Shown here: piece by piece, positions 1-8,112 of the stretch
Layout: every line of letters starts with the position of its first letter
How positions within the stretch are numbered: position 1 is the stretch's first letter
DNA from: Muribaculum sp.
GTDB lineage: Bacteria > Bacteroidota > Bacteroidia > Bacteroidales > Muribaculaceae
Assembly (NCBI GenBank): GCA_009775095.1
Contig: VSOZ01000005.1
Coordinates: 1 to 64,000, forward strand
DNA length: 64,000 nucleotides
Direction: 5' to 3'
The notes under the pieces: generated by a model
Databases searched by the model: none
Seen by the model: only the letters and a program-made list of their open reading frames with translations
Told to the model about the DNA's origin: nothing
Position numbers and translations under genes: made by a program

Positions 1-45
1 GACGGTAGATGTAAGCAGACCTCCGAGAATTACGATAGCCATAGG

Positions 46-3021
46 TTACTGAATCTCGTTGCCGGGTTCGCTTCCGCGCAGAGCCAGAGGTATCAGAGCC
101 AACGCCGATGTAAGCGCAGTCATGACAATTGGAAGCAGTCGATCGGTAGAGCCTTTTATAATCCGCTCCATTATGCCGTAATGCTCCGCTTCAAGATTGT
201 TGTATCTTGACATAAGCAGCATGCCGTTGCGCGTGGTTATGCCCATAAGCGATATAAAACCTATTATGGCCGGTATATTAAGTTCGCCTGACGTACATCT
301 TAATATAAGTATACCGCCGATCATAGCCAAAGGCATGTTTATGAGTATTATCAAGGATTGCTTGAAGTTCTTGAATTCCGAATAAAGCAGCATAAGTATT
401 ATGACAAGAGCTCCCAATGAGGTCAAAGCAAGAGTACGCGACGCTTCGGCCTCGCTCTCAAACTGTCCGGAATAAGCTACATAATAACCTTCGGGAAGTT
501 TTACATCTTCATCGACCACGGCCTTTATGTCATTGACCGCACTACGCAGGTCGCGGCCGTCTACGTTGGCCGAAATAACTATTCGTCGGCTCACATTCTC
601 ACGATTAATCGTGTTTGGTCCGGTAACTGACAAAATATCGGCCACACTGCTTAACGGCACTTTACCTTTGTTGGTGTCAATCATCAGTTGCGATATGTCG
701 TCTATTGAATTGCTGCGTTCGTTATCTATGCGCAATGTCACGTCATATGGCTGACCATGCTCGTAAACCTGTGAAACCACTTTGCCACTCAAAGCCACAT
801 TTATAAACTCCACAAATTTGTTTACGGGTATGCCATAGAGTGCCAACATCTCGCGTCGGGGGCGTATGTCTATCTGCGGGCGGCCAACCTGCTGCTCAAT
901 ATTCACGTCAACTATGCCGGGTACTTCCGATGCCGCATTTTTAATCTGCGACCCTAAAGTATAAAGGCTTTCAAGATCGTCACCAAACAGCTTTATGGCG
1001 ATCTGTGCTTCGGTACCTGAAAGCATGGCGTCAATACGATGCGATATAGGCTGGCCTATCTCGATGTTGACTCCGGGAATTTCAGATAGCTTGTGGCGTA
1101 GTTCTTGAACCATCTCGCTGCGTGAGCGTCCGTCAAGTACATAGGGTGCTTCTATTTCCGATACATTGGCGCCAAGTGAATGCTCGTCGAGTTCGGCACG
1201 GCCGGTTTTGCGGGCTACTGTGGTGACTTCGGGCACGCTCAGGATTAGCTCCTCGGCTATGCGTCCTATATGATCGCTCTCTTCAAGAGATATGCCGGGC
1301 AACGCGCTGATATTGATTGTTAAAGAGCCTTCGTTGAAAGAGGGGAGGAAGCTGCGCCCCAACGTGAACAATACACCTAAAGATATAAGGAATAATACTC
1401 CAACACCCGCAATAAGACCTTTTTTGAAAGAAAACGCTTTATCAAGGGCTTTGGCGTAAACGGACTTCAATTTTCTTGAGGCCCACGACTCGGTAGAAAG
1501 ATTCTTATCATCGCCTTTGAGCAGATAGCTACAGAGCACCGGAGTCAAAGTAAGGGCTACGATAGTTGATGCGATAAGCGCTACAATGAACGATATGCCG
1601 AGCGGCACAAGCATGCGGCCTTCAATGCCGTGAAGGAAAAATAACGGCAGGAAGCTGGCTATAATGATAAGCGATGAATTGAATATCGGCATTCTTACCT
1701 CTTTGGAAGCTTCGTAGACGAGTTTTACGGTACTCAAGCGCTTTTCCGGGGGGAGCAATCGATTCTCCCGCAGACGTTTGTAAACATTTTCCACGTCTAC
1801 GATAGCATCATCTACCAACGAGCCTATAGCGATAGCTATACCTCCAAGACTCATGGTGTTTATGTTCAAGCCCAAGAAATGCATGACCAATATCGTTATG
1901 ATAATCGACATAGGCAGCGCCACCAAAGAAATTAGGGTGGTGCGTATATTCATCAGGAAGAAGAACAATATGATGATGACAAAAAGGGCTCCTTCAAACA
2001 AGGATTGCTGAAGATTGCTTATAGAATTATCGATAAAATCGCTCTGCTTGAATATGTCGGTTGACATCTTTATATCAGCCGGAAGAGATTTGGACAGTTT
2101 AGCCAGCTCGGCCTCGATATTTTCAGTCAATTCGATAGTACCGGTCGACGGTTGCTTTGTCACAGTCAACAAAACCGCAGGATGAGCTTCAACAGAAGCC
2201 AATCCAAGCCGGGGCTGCTTGCCCGCTACTTCTATGTCGGCTATGTCGGCTACCGTTACTACACCTCGGGCGTCACTGCGAATAACACTCATGCCAATCT
2301 CTTCAGGTGATGACGTGTTTACATCGCCTTTGATCAGATATTCATTACCGTAGTCATATATTATACCACCGGCGGCATTTGTGTTGATGCCTTCGGTTGC
2401 AGCCACGACTTCATCAAGCGATACGTCAAGATATTTCATACGCTCCGGATCGAGCTTTATCTGATACTCTTTGATGTCACCGCCTATTACAGTTACCTGC
2501 GAAACTCCTCCTGTAGCAAGAAGTCTCGGCCTGATAGTGCGGTCGGCAATAGTACGAAGCTCGGCAAGAGATGTGGAGTCGGCCGTTAGTCCTATTATAA
2601 ATATTTCGCCGAGTATAGATGACTGCGGACCGAGTACAGGTGAGTTTACACCGGCAGGCAGGGCATCGGATATTTCAGTGAGTTTTTCAGAGACTATCTG
2701 ACGCGCCTTATAGATGTCGGTGCCCCAGTCAAATTCTACCCATACTACGGAAAAGCCGGTGGCTGACGATGAACGCACGCGACGAACGTCGGTGGCTCCG
2801 TTCAACGATGTCTCGATAGGAAAACTGACGAGTTTCTCGACCTCTTCGGGCGCAAGTCCCGGAGCTTCGGTCATGACGACTACCGTGGGAGCGTTTAGGT
2901 CAGGAAAAATATCGACATCCATGCGTAACAGCACAGCCGTGCCGGTCAACAGCAATAGGCCGGCCAATATAAGCACGACAATGCGGTTGGACAACGAAAA
3001 TTTAATGATTCTATTCAGCAT
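46..3021 (-). CDS. Heavy-metal efflux RND pump (CusA/CzcA family), C-terminally truncated by an in-frame stop
   Basis: Inner-membrane, proton-driven pump of a tripartite metal efflux system. The 991-residue product has an N-terminal membrane helix, two large periplasmic loops, membrane clusters at about 335-495 and 870-985, and the charged transmembrane stretch VDDAIVDVEN near residues 405-415 that matches the proton relay of heavy-metal RND pumps. It starts 6 nt after the adaptor gene, so the two form an operon. Odd: the frame stops at TAA (46-48) after PGNEIQ, yet the same frame continues PMAIVILGGLLTSTV to the window edge, which is the start of the last helix in this family (usual length about 1030-1050). 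The gene is therefore probably nonsense-truncated. The ion (Cu/Ag or Zn/Co/Cd) cannot be read from sequence. Confidence 0.93.
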   Translation of the reverse strand: MLNRIIKFSLSNRIVVLILAGLLLLTGTAVLLRMDVDIFPDLNAPTVVVMTEAPGLAPEEVEKLVSFPIETSLNGATDVRRVRSSSATGFSVVWVEFDWGTDIYKARQIVSEKLTEISDALPAGVNSPVLGPQSSILGEIFIIGLTADSTSLAELRTIADRTIRPRLLATGGVSQVTVIGGDIKEYQIKLDPERMKYLDVSLDEVVAATEGINTNAAGGIIYDYGNEYLIKGDVNTSSPEEIGMSVIRSDARGVVTVADIADIEVAGKQPRLGLASVEAHPAVLLTVTKQPSTGTIELTENIEAELAKLSKSLPADIKMSTDIFKQSDFIDNSISNLQQSLFEGALFVIIILFFFLMNIRTTLISLVALPMSIIITILVMHFLGLNINTMSLGGIAIAIGSLVDDAIVDVENVYKRLRENRLLPPEKRLSTVKLVYEASKEVRMPIFNSSLIIIASFLPLFFLHGIEGRMLVPLGISFIVALIASTIVALTLTPVLCSYLLKGDDKNLSTESWASRKLKSVYAKALDKAFSFKKGLIAGVGVLFLISLGVLFTLGRSFLPSFNEGSLTINISALPGISLEESDHIGRIAEELILSVPEVTTVARKTGRAELDEHSLGANVSEIEAPYVLDGRSRSEMVQELRHKLSEIPGVNIEIGQPISHRIDAMLSGTEAQIAIKLFGDDLESLYTLGSQIKNAASEVPGIVDVNIEQQVGRPQIDIRPRREMLALYGIPVNKFVEFINVALSGKVVSQVYEHGQPYDVTLRIDNERSNSIDDISQLMIDTNKGKVPLSSVADILSVTGPNTINRENVSRRIVISANVDGRDLRSAVNDIKAVVDEDVKLPEGYYVAYSGQFESEAEASRTLALTSLGALVIILMLLYSEFKNFKQSLIILINMPLAMIGGILILRCTSGELNIPAIIGFISLMGITTRNGMLLMSRYNNLEAEHYGIMERIIKGSTDRLLPIVMTALTSALALIPLALRGSEPGNEIQ

Positions 3022-3027
3022 GGCACA

Positions 3028-4167
3028 TCAATGGTTATGAGAATGACCTTCAGGTACTACATTGCTCGTCTCGGCAAGTTTCACAAATATGCTCCCTTTA
3101 ACCACGACGCAGTCTCCCGAGTGCAGGCCTGACAAAATCTCGACATCTGTGCCGTTATTGCGGCCTAACACAACAGGTCGCTTCTCATAGCCGTGGTCAT
3201 CGACTTTTACATATACGAAATGACGTCCTTGTTGTTCTACAACAGAAGCTACCGGAACAACAAGCACATTTTCTTTACGTGCTCCGATCAGATATACCTC
3301 TGCGTAGCTTCCGGGAAGTACCGCACCGTTGTTGTCAAATGAAAAATAGACAGGTATATATCCGGGATTTACCGCTACGGAAGCCGATGAAATACGCTTG
3401 CCGTTCAGGTCGTTAAGTGACATGACTGAATCGGAGTAGCTGATGCGGAAGTTGGCGGTTGATATGTCGGCAAGTTGACGTGCATATTTCTGCGGGAGGT
3501 CGGCCCTAAGCGTAAGGCGCGTGTCATGTGACACGGTAGCTATTATATCGCCGGTGTTGACAAACGCTCCCTGTCCGGCATTGATAGCGGTAATCACGCC
3601 CGATATAGGGGTGGATGCCACGCTGCCCGACGCGCTGCCCGAATACATGGCCCGAGCTTTATCATATGCCGCCACTGCAGCGTTGTATTCTTTTTGTGTT
3701 ATGATACGTTCTTCGTAAAGCGGACGAAGACGGTCGACCTCTTTTTTCGCGGCAGCTACATCAGCAGCAGCAGCTGCGTTGGCGTCACCGCCGGCTATGC
3801 CTTTGGATGATATTGACGCAATACGCGCTCCGGCCGATACCTGTTTGCCTATTACCATGCCGGGAGCCAGATTGACTATTCCGGATGATTTGGCTGCTAT
3901 GTAGGCCATGTCTTCAGGCGCGGAAGTGATTTCGCCCGATACAGTTATGACTTCATTAAAAGGAGAGGGGGATATAACTTCAGAGAGAACACCAAAATGC
4001 TCGGCAACCTCAGGCTCCAATATAATCTCATCAGCACCATGTGCATGTGCTTCCGTCTCTTTTACTTCTGTAGCTTCATGTCCGTGACCGTCATCATCTT
4101 TATGGCTACAAGAAGATAGGGTAGAGAGCAATACTGCTCCTACAATGTAATAATACGATATTCGCAT
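3028..4167 (-). CDS. Periplasmic adaptor (membrane fusion) lipoprotein of RND metal efflux, CusB/CzcB-like
   Basis: Adaptor linking the inner-membrane pump to an outer-membrane channel. The 379-residue product opens with a lipoprotein signal (STLSSC, Cys20), followed by a His/Asp/Glu-rich stretch (residues about 21-45) likely to bind metal, then biotinyl-lipoyl-like and alpha-hairpin segments (about 70-190), a beta-barrel domain and a membrane-proximal domain. It ends in PEGHSHNH, a second His-rich tail. It lies 6 nt upstream of the pump gene and downstream of a His/Cys-rich exported protein. No TolC-type channel gene is in the window; it may lie beyond the left edge. Confidence 0.93.
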   Translation of the reverse strand: MRISYYYIVGAVLLSTLSSCSHKDDDGHGHEATEVKETEAHAHGADEIILEPEVAEHFGVLSEVISPSPFNEVITVSGEITSAPEDMAYIAAKSSGIVNLAPGMVIGKQVSAGARIASISSKGIAGGDANAAAAADVAAAKKEVDRLRPLYEERIITQKEYNAAVAAYDKARAMYSGSASGSVASTPISGVITAINAGQGAFVNTGDIIATVSHDTRLTLRADLPQKYARQLADISTANFRISYSDSVMSLNDLNGKRISSASVAVNPGYIPVYFSFDNNGAVLPGSYAEVYLIGARKENVLVVPVASVVEQQGRHFVYVKVDDHGYEKRPVVLGRNNGTDVEILSGLHSGDCVVVKGSIFVKLAETSNVVPEGHSHNH

Positions 4168-4197
4168 GTTCTGTTATGATTTAGTTATGGTACAAAA

Positions 4198-4674
4198 TTA
4201 GTAGTTTAATGTTGCAATTGGATTGCAAGAATCACATAAGTACCATAACGGGGGGGCACGGAATATCGAAGAGCTGTAAATGAGATTTTTCAGTACATAT
4301 TTAAATATGTCAAGATAATTACGATCGGTATTCGGAGATGCGCACGTCTTGGATATAAGAGTATCGCCGATAACCTCATATATTGCTCCGATAGTCAATA
4401 ACGGAGTTTTGGGTATGTTTATGGCTTTGCGTATCTCCTGATAACTGATATGCATGGAGCAACGTGTGCCGCCATTGCATTTGTGGGGCCGGCTATGGCT
4501 GTGATTACATTCATGAATCGCATCATCATAGTCGCCCAATGCTATTTCAGTTGCCGTAGATAAACTTAAATATATATGGCCGTCACAGTCATGATGGTGA
4601 AATTGCAGGACAGAAGCCAACAATGTAAACATAATGACAGTAACTGTCAATATATATTTAAACGCTTTTTGCAT
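4198..4674 (-). CDS. Small exported His/Cys-rich protein preceding the metal efflux adaptor (possibly DUF6769)
   Basis: 158 residues. An N-terminal hydrophobic segment (about 6-23) is followed at once by FHHHDCDGH, then HECNHSHSRPHKC and TRCSMH, so there are many potential metal ligands in residues 25-75. The remainder has no recognised fold. It sits 30 nt upstream of the adaptor gene on the same strand. Position and ligand density suggest a periplasmic metal-binding accessory of the efflux system. I recall Bacteroidota DUF6769 proteins in this position but could not confirm membership. Confidence 0.75.
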   Translation of the reverse strand: MQKAFKYILTVTVIMFTLLASVLQFHHHDCDGHIYLSLSTATEIALGDYDDAIHECNHSHSRPHKCNGGTRCSMHISYQEIRKAINIPKTPLLTIGAIYEVIGDTLISKTCASPNTDRNYLDIFKYVLKNLIYSSSIFRAPPLWYLCDSCNPIATLNY

Positions 4675-4701
4675 AATTTATCGAAACGTTTGCCGAGATA
4701 T

Positions 4702-6195
4702 TTATCTGCGGCGTTTTTTAGATCCGGATCCGGTGATATTTTTTACCATTTCACGGCCTAAAGTGCGGCCTATTGTTGTAAGCACAGGTACTGCAATTTT
4801 AACTACTGCACCCCAAAATCCGCCACCGCTTTTTTTCTTTGTAGGTGCAGACTTCGGTTTGGTTGTATTGCTATTGGTCGGCTGCTGCTCTTTTTCAATC
4901 TTTTCAGTACGTTGCTTTTCGGCAAGGATTTTTTCATAAGCACTTTCTCGATCGACAGACTTTTCGTATCGGCCGTATAATTTGGACTTTTTGATAATTG
5001 AGGCCCGTTCGTCATCTGTTATGGCTCCGATTTGGCTGAGCGGGAACAATATCTTGGCTCTGTTTACAATGGACGGGGCTCCGTTTTCATCAAGAAATGA
5101 CACGAGAGCTTCTCCTGTGCCGAGTTCCTGTATGGCGGTCTGGGTATCAAAAGCGGAATTGGCTCGGAAAGTATCGGCAGCAGCTTTAACCGCTTTCTGG
5201 TCACGCGGCGTAAACGCACGCAAAGCGTGCTGTACACGGTTGCCGAGTTGTCCGAGAATAGTGTCAGGGACATCAATAGGATTCTGAGTTACGAAATAGA
5301 TGCCTACGCCTTTACTTCTGATAAGTCTTACAACACGTTCGATGTTGTCAAGTAATGCCTTGGGCGCATCGTCAAAAAGCAAATGGGCTTCGTCAAAGAA
5401 AAATACAAGTTTAGGCAACTCCATATCGCCAATTTCGGGAAGTTGAGTGTATATTTCGTTAAGAAGCCACATAAGGAAAGTGGAGTATAACTTGGGATTA
5501 AGCATCAGCTTATCGGCAGCCAATACATTTAATACTCCGTGACCGTTTTCAGTCTGTATAAGGTCATATATGTCAAAAACCGGCTCTCCAAAGAAGGATG
5601 TACCTCCTTGATTTTCAAGAGATAATAGCGCGCGTTGTATAGCTCCGATGCTTTGCGCGGTTATATTCCCGTATACCGATATATAGTTACGGGCATTTTT
5701 TGACACATAATCCAATGTAGACCTAAGATCTTTTAGGTCTATCAACTCCAAGTTTTCATCAGAGGCGATCTTAAATACGATATTTAAAACGCCGGTCTGG
5801 GTCGGGTTCAGTTCAAGTAACCGAGCCATCAGTTCTGCACCCATGCTTGCCACTGTTGCTCTCATGGGATGACCTTGTTGGCCGAATACGTCAAAGAACC
5901 TTACCGGTGATGCTGCAAACTGCGGATTGCTTATTCCGAACTCCGCACATCTTTTGTCGATGAATTTACTAAGTCGACCGGGTTGGCTTATGCCGGACAA
6001 ATCGCCTTTAATATCGGCCATGAAACAAGGAACGCCCGCTTGAGAAAAAGTTTCAGCCATCACTTGCAATGTAACTGTTTTTCCCGTGCCTGTAGCACCG
6101 GCTATCAGCCCGTGACGATTGGCCATATTGCCAAGTATGCTTAAAGGTCCGTCAGAGCAATGTGCTATATAAAGACCGTTTTTCTTATCGTACAT
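4702..6195 (-). CDS. HerA-type helicase/ATPase, DUF853 (YjgR-like) family
   Basis: 497-residue cytoplasmic P-loop ATPase of the HerA/FtsK superfamily. Walker A is GATGTGKT at residues 33-40; the Walker B region FFFDEAHLLF lies near 262-272. The family is related to DNA-pumping ATPases, but the function of the DUF853 branch is poorly defined. The C-terminus (about 400-497) is Lys/Ser/Thr-rich, with GGGFWG followed by a hydrophobic patch and a basic end (SKKRRR). The gene is monocistronic or leads into the metal efflux genes, whose first member starts 27 nt downstream. A TAnnTTTG-type -7 element lies upstream. Confidence 0.9.
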   Translation of the reverse strand: MYDKKNGLYIAHCSDGPLSILGNMANRHGLIAGATGTGKTVTLQVMAETFSQAGVPCFMADIKGDLSGISQPGRLSKFIDKRCAEFGISNPQFAASPVRFFDVFGQQGHPMRATVASMGAELMARLLELNPTQTGVLNIVFKIASDENLELIDLKDLRSTLDYVSKNARNYISVYGNITAQSIGAIQRALLSLENQGGTSFFGEPVFDIYDLIQTENGHGVLNVLAADKLMLNPKLYSTFLMWLLNEIYTQLPEIGDMELPKLVFFFDEAHLLFDDAPKALLDNIERVVRLIRSKGVGIYFVTQNPIDVPDTILGQLGNRVQHALRAFTPRDQKAVKAAADTFRANSAFDTQTAIQELGTGEALVSFLDENGAPSIVNRAKILFPLSQIGAITDDERASIIKKSKLYGRYEKSVDRESAYEKILAEKQRTEKIEKEQQPTNSNTTKPKSAPTKKKSGGGFWGAVVKIAVPVLTTIGRTLGREMVKNITGSGSKKRRR

Positions 6196-6224
6196 TTAAT
6201 TCTGTATTATGTTCGGTATAATAA

Positions 6225-6232
6225 CAAAGTTA
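6225..6232 (-). promoter_or_regulatory. Candidate -7 promoter element for the HerA-type gene
   Basis: On the minus strand this reads TAACTTTG, an exact fit to the Bacteroidota -7 consensus TAnnTTTG, 29 nt before the start codon. No TTG is seen at the usual 19-21 nt upstream, so the call rests on the -7 alone. Confidence 0.4.
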
Positions 6233-6434
6233 CGTAGAAAAAATGAGATATGGAAATCCGTAAGTTTATTATGCTAAAAGATATGGACAATCGTGATAAA
6301 AAGTCCCCTAATAGTTTTCTCATAACCGATATTATGTTAAATAGTGCATCGGAAGATTTATCTACTTCCCTATATTCATTATTCTTTAACCGGTTTATGC
6401 TTTATTATGAAAATTCAATTAACCAACGATTACA

Positions 6435-6449
6435 ATAGATTGTTTCTAT
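6435..6449. promoter_or_regulatory. OxyR-like operator upstream of ahpC
   Basis: ATAGATTGTTTCTAT fits the OxyR dimer half-site ATAG-N7-CTAT exactly. It lies 24 nt before the ahpC start codon. OxyR control of ahpC in response to peroxide is well known in Bacteroides. Only one dimer site is present; the adjoining positions do not carry a second ATAG-N7-CTAT. Its closeness to the start codon is unusual for an activator site. Confidence 0.45.
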
Positions 6450-6473
6450 CAAACAAAACAATAAATAAAAAAT

Positions 6474-7040
6474 ATGGAACCGATTGTAAACAGTAAAATT
6501 ATTGAATTTAAATTGCCCGCATATAAGGACGGAGAATTTATTGAAGTCAGCAACAAGGATATTGAAGGAAAATGGTCGATATTTTTCTTCTATCCCGCCG
6601 ATTTTACATTTGTATGTCCTACAGAGCTGGTTGACATGGCTGAAAATTATGATAAATTCAAGGAACTTGGCGTTGAAGTTTATTCGGTAAGTACCGATAC
6701 GCAGTTTACGCATAAGGCATGGGCCGACGCGTCAGAGAGCATAAGGAAGATCAAGTTTCCGATGATTGCCGATAAAACCGGTATGTTGAGTGAATCTTTA
6801 GGTGTTCTTAATCGTGAAGATTTTCTTGCATACCGAGGTACTTTTGTGATTGATCCGCAGGGCGTTATTAAGATCGTCGAGATTCAAGATAATGGTATTG
6901 GCCGCGATGCTTCTGAATTGTTACGAAAGGTAGAAGCAGCTCAATTTGTGGCCAATAATCTCGGTCAGGTTTGTCCGGCTAAATGGAAAAAGGGCGCTCC
7001 TACCCTATCTCCCAGCATCGAACTCGTCGGTAAAATCTAA
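6474..7040 (+). CDS. ahpC: Alkyl hydroperoxide reductase subunit C (typical 2-Cys peroxiredoxin)
   Basis: 188-residue cytoplasmic peroxiredoxin that reduces hydrogen peroxide and organic hydroperoxides. The peroxidatic Cys48 sits in FTFVCPTE and the resolving Cys167 in QVCPAKW, the standard AhpC pair. Length is normal for AhpC. The gene has an OxyR-like site just upstream and a terminator hairpin just downstream. It is not followed by ahpF, the usual NADH-dependent reductase partner, so its reductant must be encoded elsewhere. Confidence 0.97.
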   Translation: MEPIVNSKIIEFKLPAYKDGEFIEVSNKDIEGKWSIFFFYPADFTFVCPTELVDMAENYDKFKELGVEVYSVSTDTQFTHKAWADASESIRKIKFPMIADKTGMLSESLGVLNREDFLAYRGTFVIDPQGVIKIVEIQDNGIGRDASELLRKVEAAQFVANNLGQVCPAKWKKGAPTLSPSIELVGKI

Positions 7041-7052
7041 CGATTTCTGAAA

Positions 7053-7092
7053 AAACGAGGGTGACTACTGTTTTTATGTGCCACCCTCGTTT
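7053..7092. terminator. Bidirectional terminator hairpin
   Basis: Perfect 11-bp stem (AAACGAGGGTG at 7053-7063 with its complement at 7082-7092) and an 18-nt loop. It ends ahpC on the plus strand. On the minus strand the stem is followed by a run of T, so it also closes the small membrane gene ending at 7098. Confidence 0.85.
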
Positions 7093-7097
7093 CATTA

Positions 7098-7298
7098 TTA
7101 TAGCTGCAATTTATATAATAAAATTAGGATGACTATGATTGTTATGTATAGCACCACAAGTATGGTCAAGCTTATTTTTATACATTTAACCGCTTTATTC
7201 CATGCTTTATAATAGCCATCATCTTGTGTTAAAAATTTATGTTTTGCCTTATTAACATAATATAAAGGAAATAATCCAATGAAAGGACATATTATCAA
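7098..7298 (-). CDS. CD225/dispanin-like small membrane protein with a disrupted 5' end
   Basis: The open frame runs from 7355 down to the stop at 7098. It encodes a two-helix protein: TM1 about LYILSIVILIICPFIGLF, a polar loop with KAKHKFLTQDDGYYKAWNKAVK, and TM2 about ISLTILVVLYITIIVILIL. This is the CD225/dispanin layout. The first usable start in frame is TTG at 7298, which would cut TM1. An ATG at 7349-7351 overlaps the upstream stop as ATGA but is out of frame by a duplicated AT (see findings). The gene may be a pseudogene or use a rare start. Function unknown. Confidence 0.55.
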   Translation of the reverse strand: MIICPFIGLFPLYYVNKAKHKFLTQDDGYYKAWNKAVKCIKISLTILVVLYITIIVILILLYKLQL

Positions 7299-7347
7299 AA
7301 TAACGATTGACAGTATGTATAACAGCTCGAGATTACGTTGTTCAATA

Positions 7348-7767
7348 TCATTTGTTTACAATATTCTCAAGTTGGACAAGATCATTGGATTTACAAATAT
7401 TTTTAATCTCTTTTTCGGCTTGATAGTATAATTGAATTTTATGTTTGTCAGATTGGCCAATGTCGAAATACTGATCACATAACGAATTGAATATTTTGAA
7501 CTTTTCATTAAATAAGTCACTCACCAACTGCCTCAACTCCAAGTTAACCTCATGCTCATTCGTCAAGTCAGATGATATAACAGAATTATTTATTTGGCTG
7601 ATATTGTATTTTTCAGCCATTATCTTCAATTCGTTAAGTCGGTTTTCAATCTCCCATTCTTTTAATCGCATACCTATTTTGTGGATTATAACAGATATCA
7701 ATGATACGGCGACAAACGATATCATAAGTGCGTATGCGAAGAAAAAGATGGAGGCATGCGGCTTCAT
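7348..7767 (-). CDS. Membrane-anchored coiled-coil protein, probable fragment of a TPR-type Bacteroidota regulator
   Basis: 139 residues: an N-terminal transmembrane helix (about 8-28), a charged coiled coil (about 33-75) and a helical segment with LFNEKFKIFNSLCDQYF. That last part resembles the region after the coiled coil in large Bacteroidota proteins built as TPR array, membrane helix, coiled coil and C-terminal domain. Here the TPR part is absent and the product ends at VNK, well before the family's usual end. Only 40 nt separate its start from the divergent gene at 7808. It looks like a truncated remnant, though it may still be translated. Confidence 0.55.
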   Translation of the reverse strand: MKPHASIFFFAYALMISFVAVSLISVIIHKIGMRLKEWEIENRLNELKIMAEKYNISQINNSVISSDLTNEHEVNLELRQLVSDLFNEKFKIFNSLCDQYFDIGQSDKHKIQLYYQAEKEIKNICKSNDLVQLENIVNK

Positions 7768-7807
7768 TGTATTTTATTGATTAAATTTGTTCAAGAAAAA
7801 TGATATA

Positions 7808-8062
7808 ATGGAAACTGATAAACGTCGTATTCATAACTTATTGGCGTGGTCTATTCTTTTAACGATAGTCTGTGCTGTTTTTGGTATTATCCCATTGGTA
7901 TATAGCATTAAAGCATTATCACATTATAACCATTCCAATCCACAATACATAGATTACATGATCAAAGGATATATCCGGCTAAGGAATTGCAGTGTGGCTT
8001 TTATTTGCATGTATTCTATAGTACTTATAGCGATTGCCGGATTGTACTATTTTCAAAAATAA
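7808..8062 (+). CDS. Small two-helix membrane protein, CD225/dispanin-like
   Basis: 84 residues from ATG at 7808; a TTG at 7787 would add seven residues but is less likely. TM1 (about 13-35, ILLTIVCAVFGIIPLVYSI) is followed by a polar loop, the segment YMIKGYIRLRNC and TM2 (about 62-80). The order helix, basic loop, helix resembles CD225/dispanin proteins and mirrors the minus-strand gene at 7098. Function unknown. A strong bidirectional terminator follows directly. Confidence 0.6.
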   Translation: METDKRRIHNLLAWSILLTIVCAVFGIIPLVYSIKALSHYNHSNPQYIDYMIKGYIRLRNCSVAFICMYSIVLIAIAGLYYFQK

Positions 8063-8065
8063 TAT

Positions 8066-8103
8066 AATAACCGGCTCTATTTCAGTTGTCAGAGCCGGTT
8101 ATT
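8066..8103. terminator. Bidirectional terminator between small membrane gene and lysA
   Basis: Perfect 13-bp stem (AATAACCGGCTCT at 8066-8078 with its complement at 8091-8103) and a 12-nt loop between two convergent genes. Confidence 0.9.
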
Positions 8104-8112
8104 AAGTATATT

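Noticed and set aside
4193..4200. TAATTTTG on the minus strand as a promoter for the adaptor gene
   Set aside because: No -33 partner within 19-21 nt, and it overlaps the end of an upstream gene likely in the same operon.
6250..6438. 62-codon frame before ahpC
   Set aside because: AT-rich, no recognisable ribosome site or family, and its end overlaps the OxyR-like site and ahpC leader; most likely chance.
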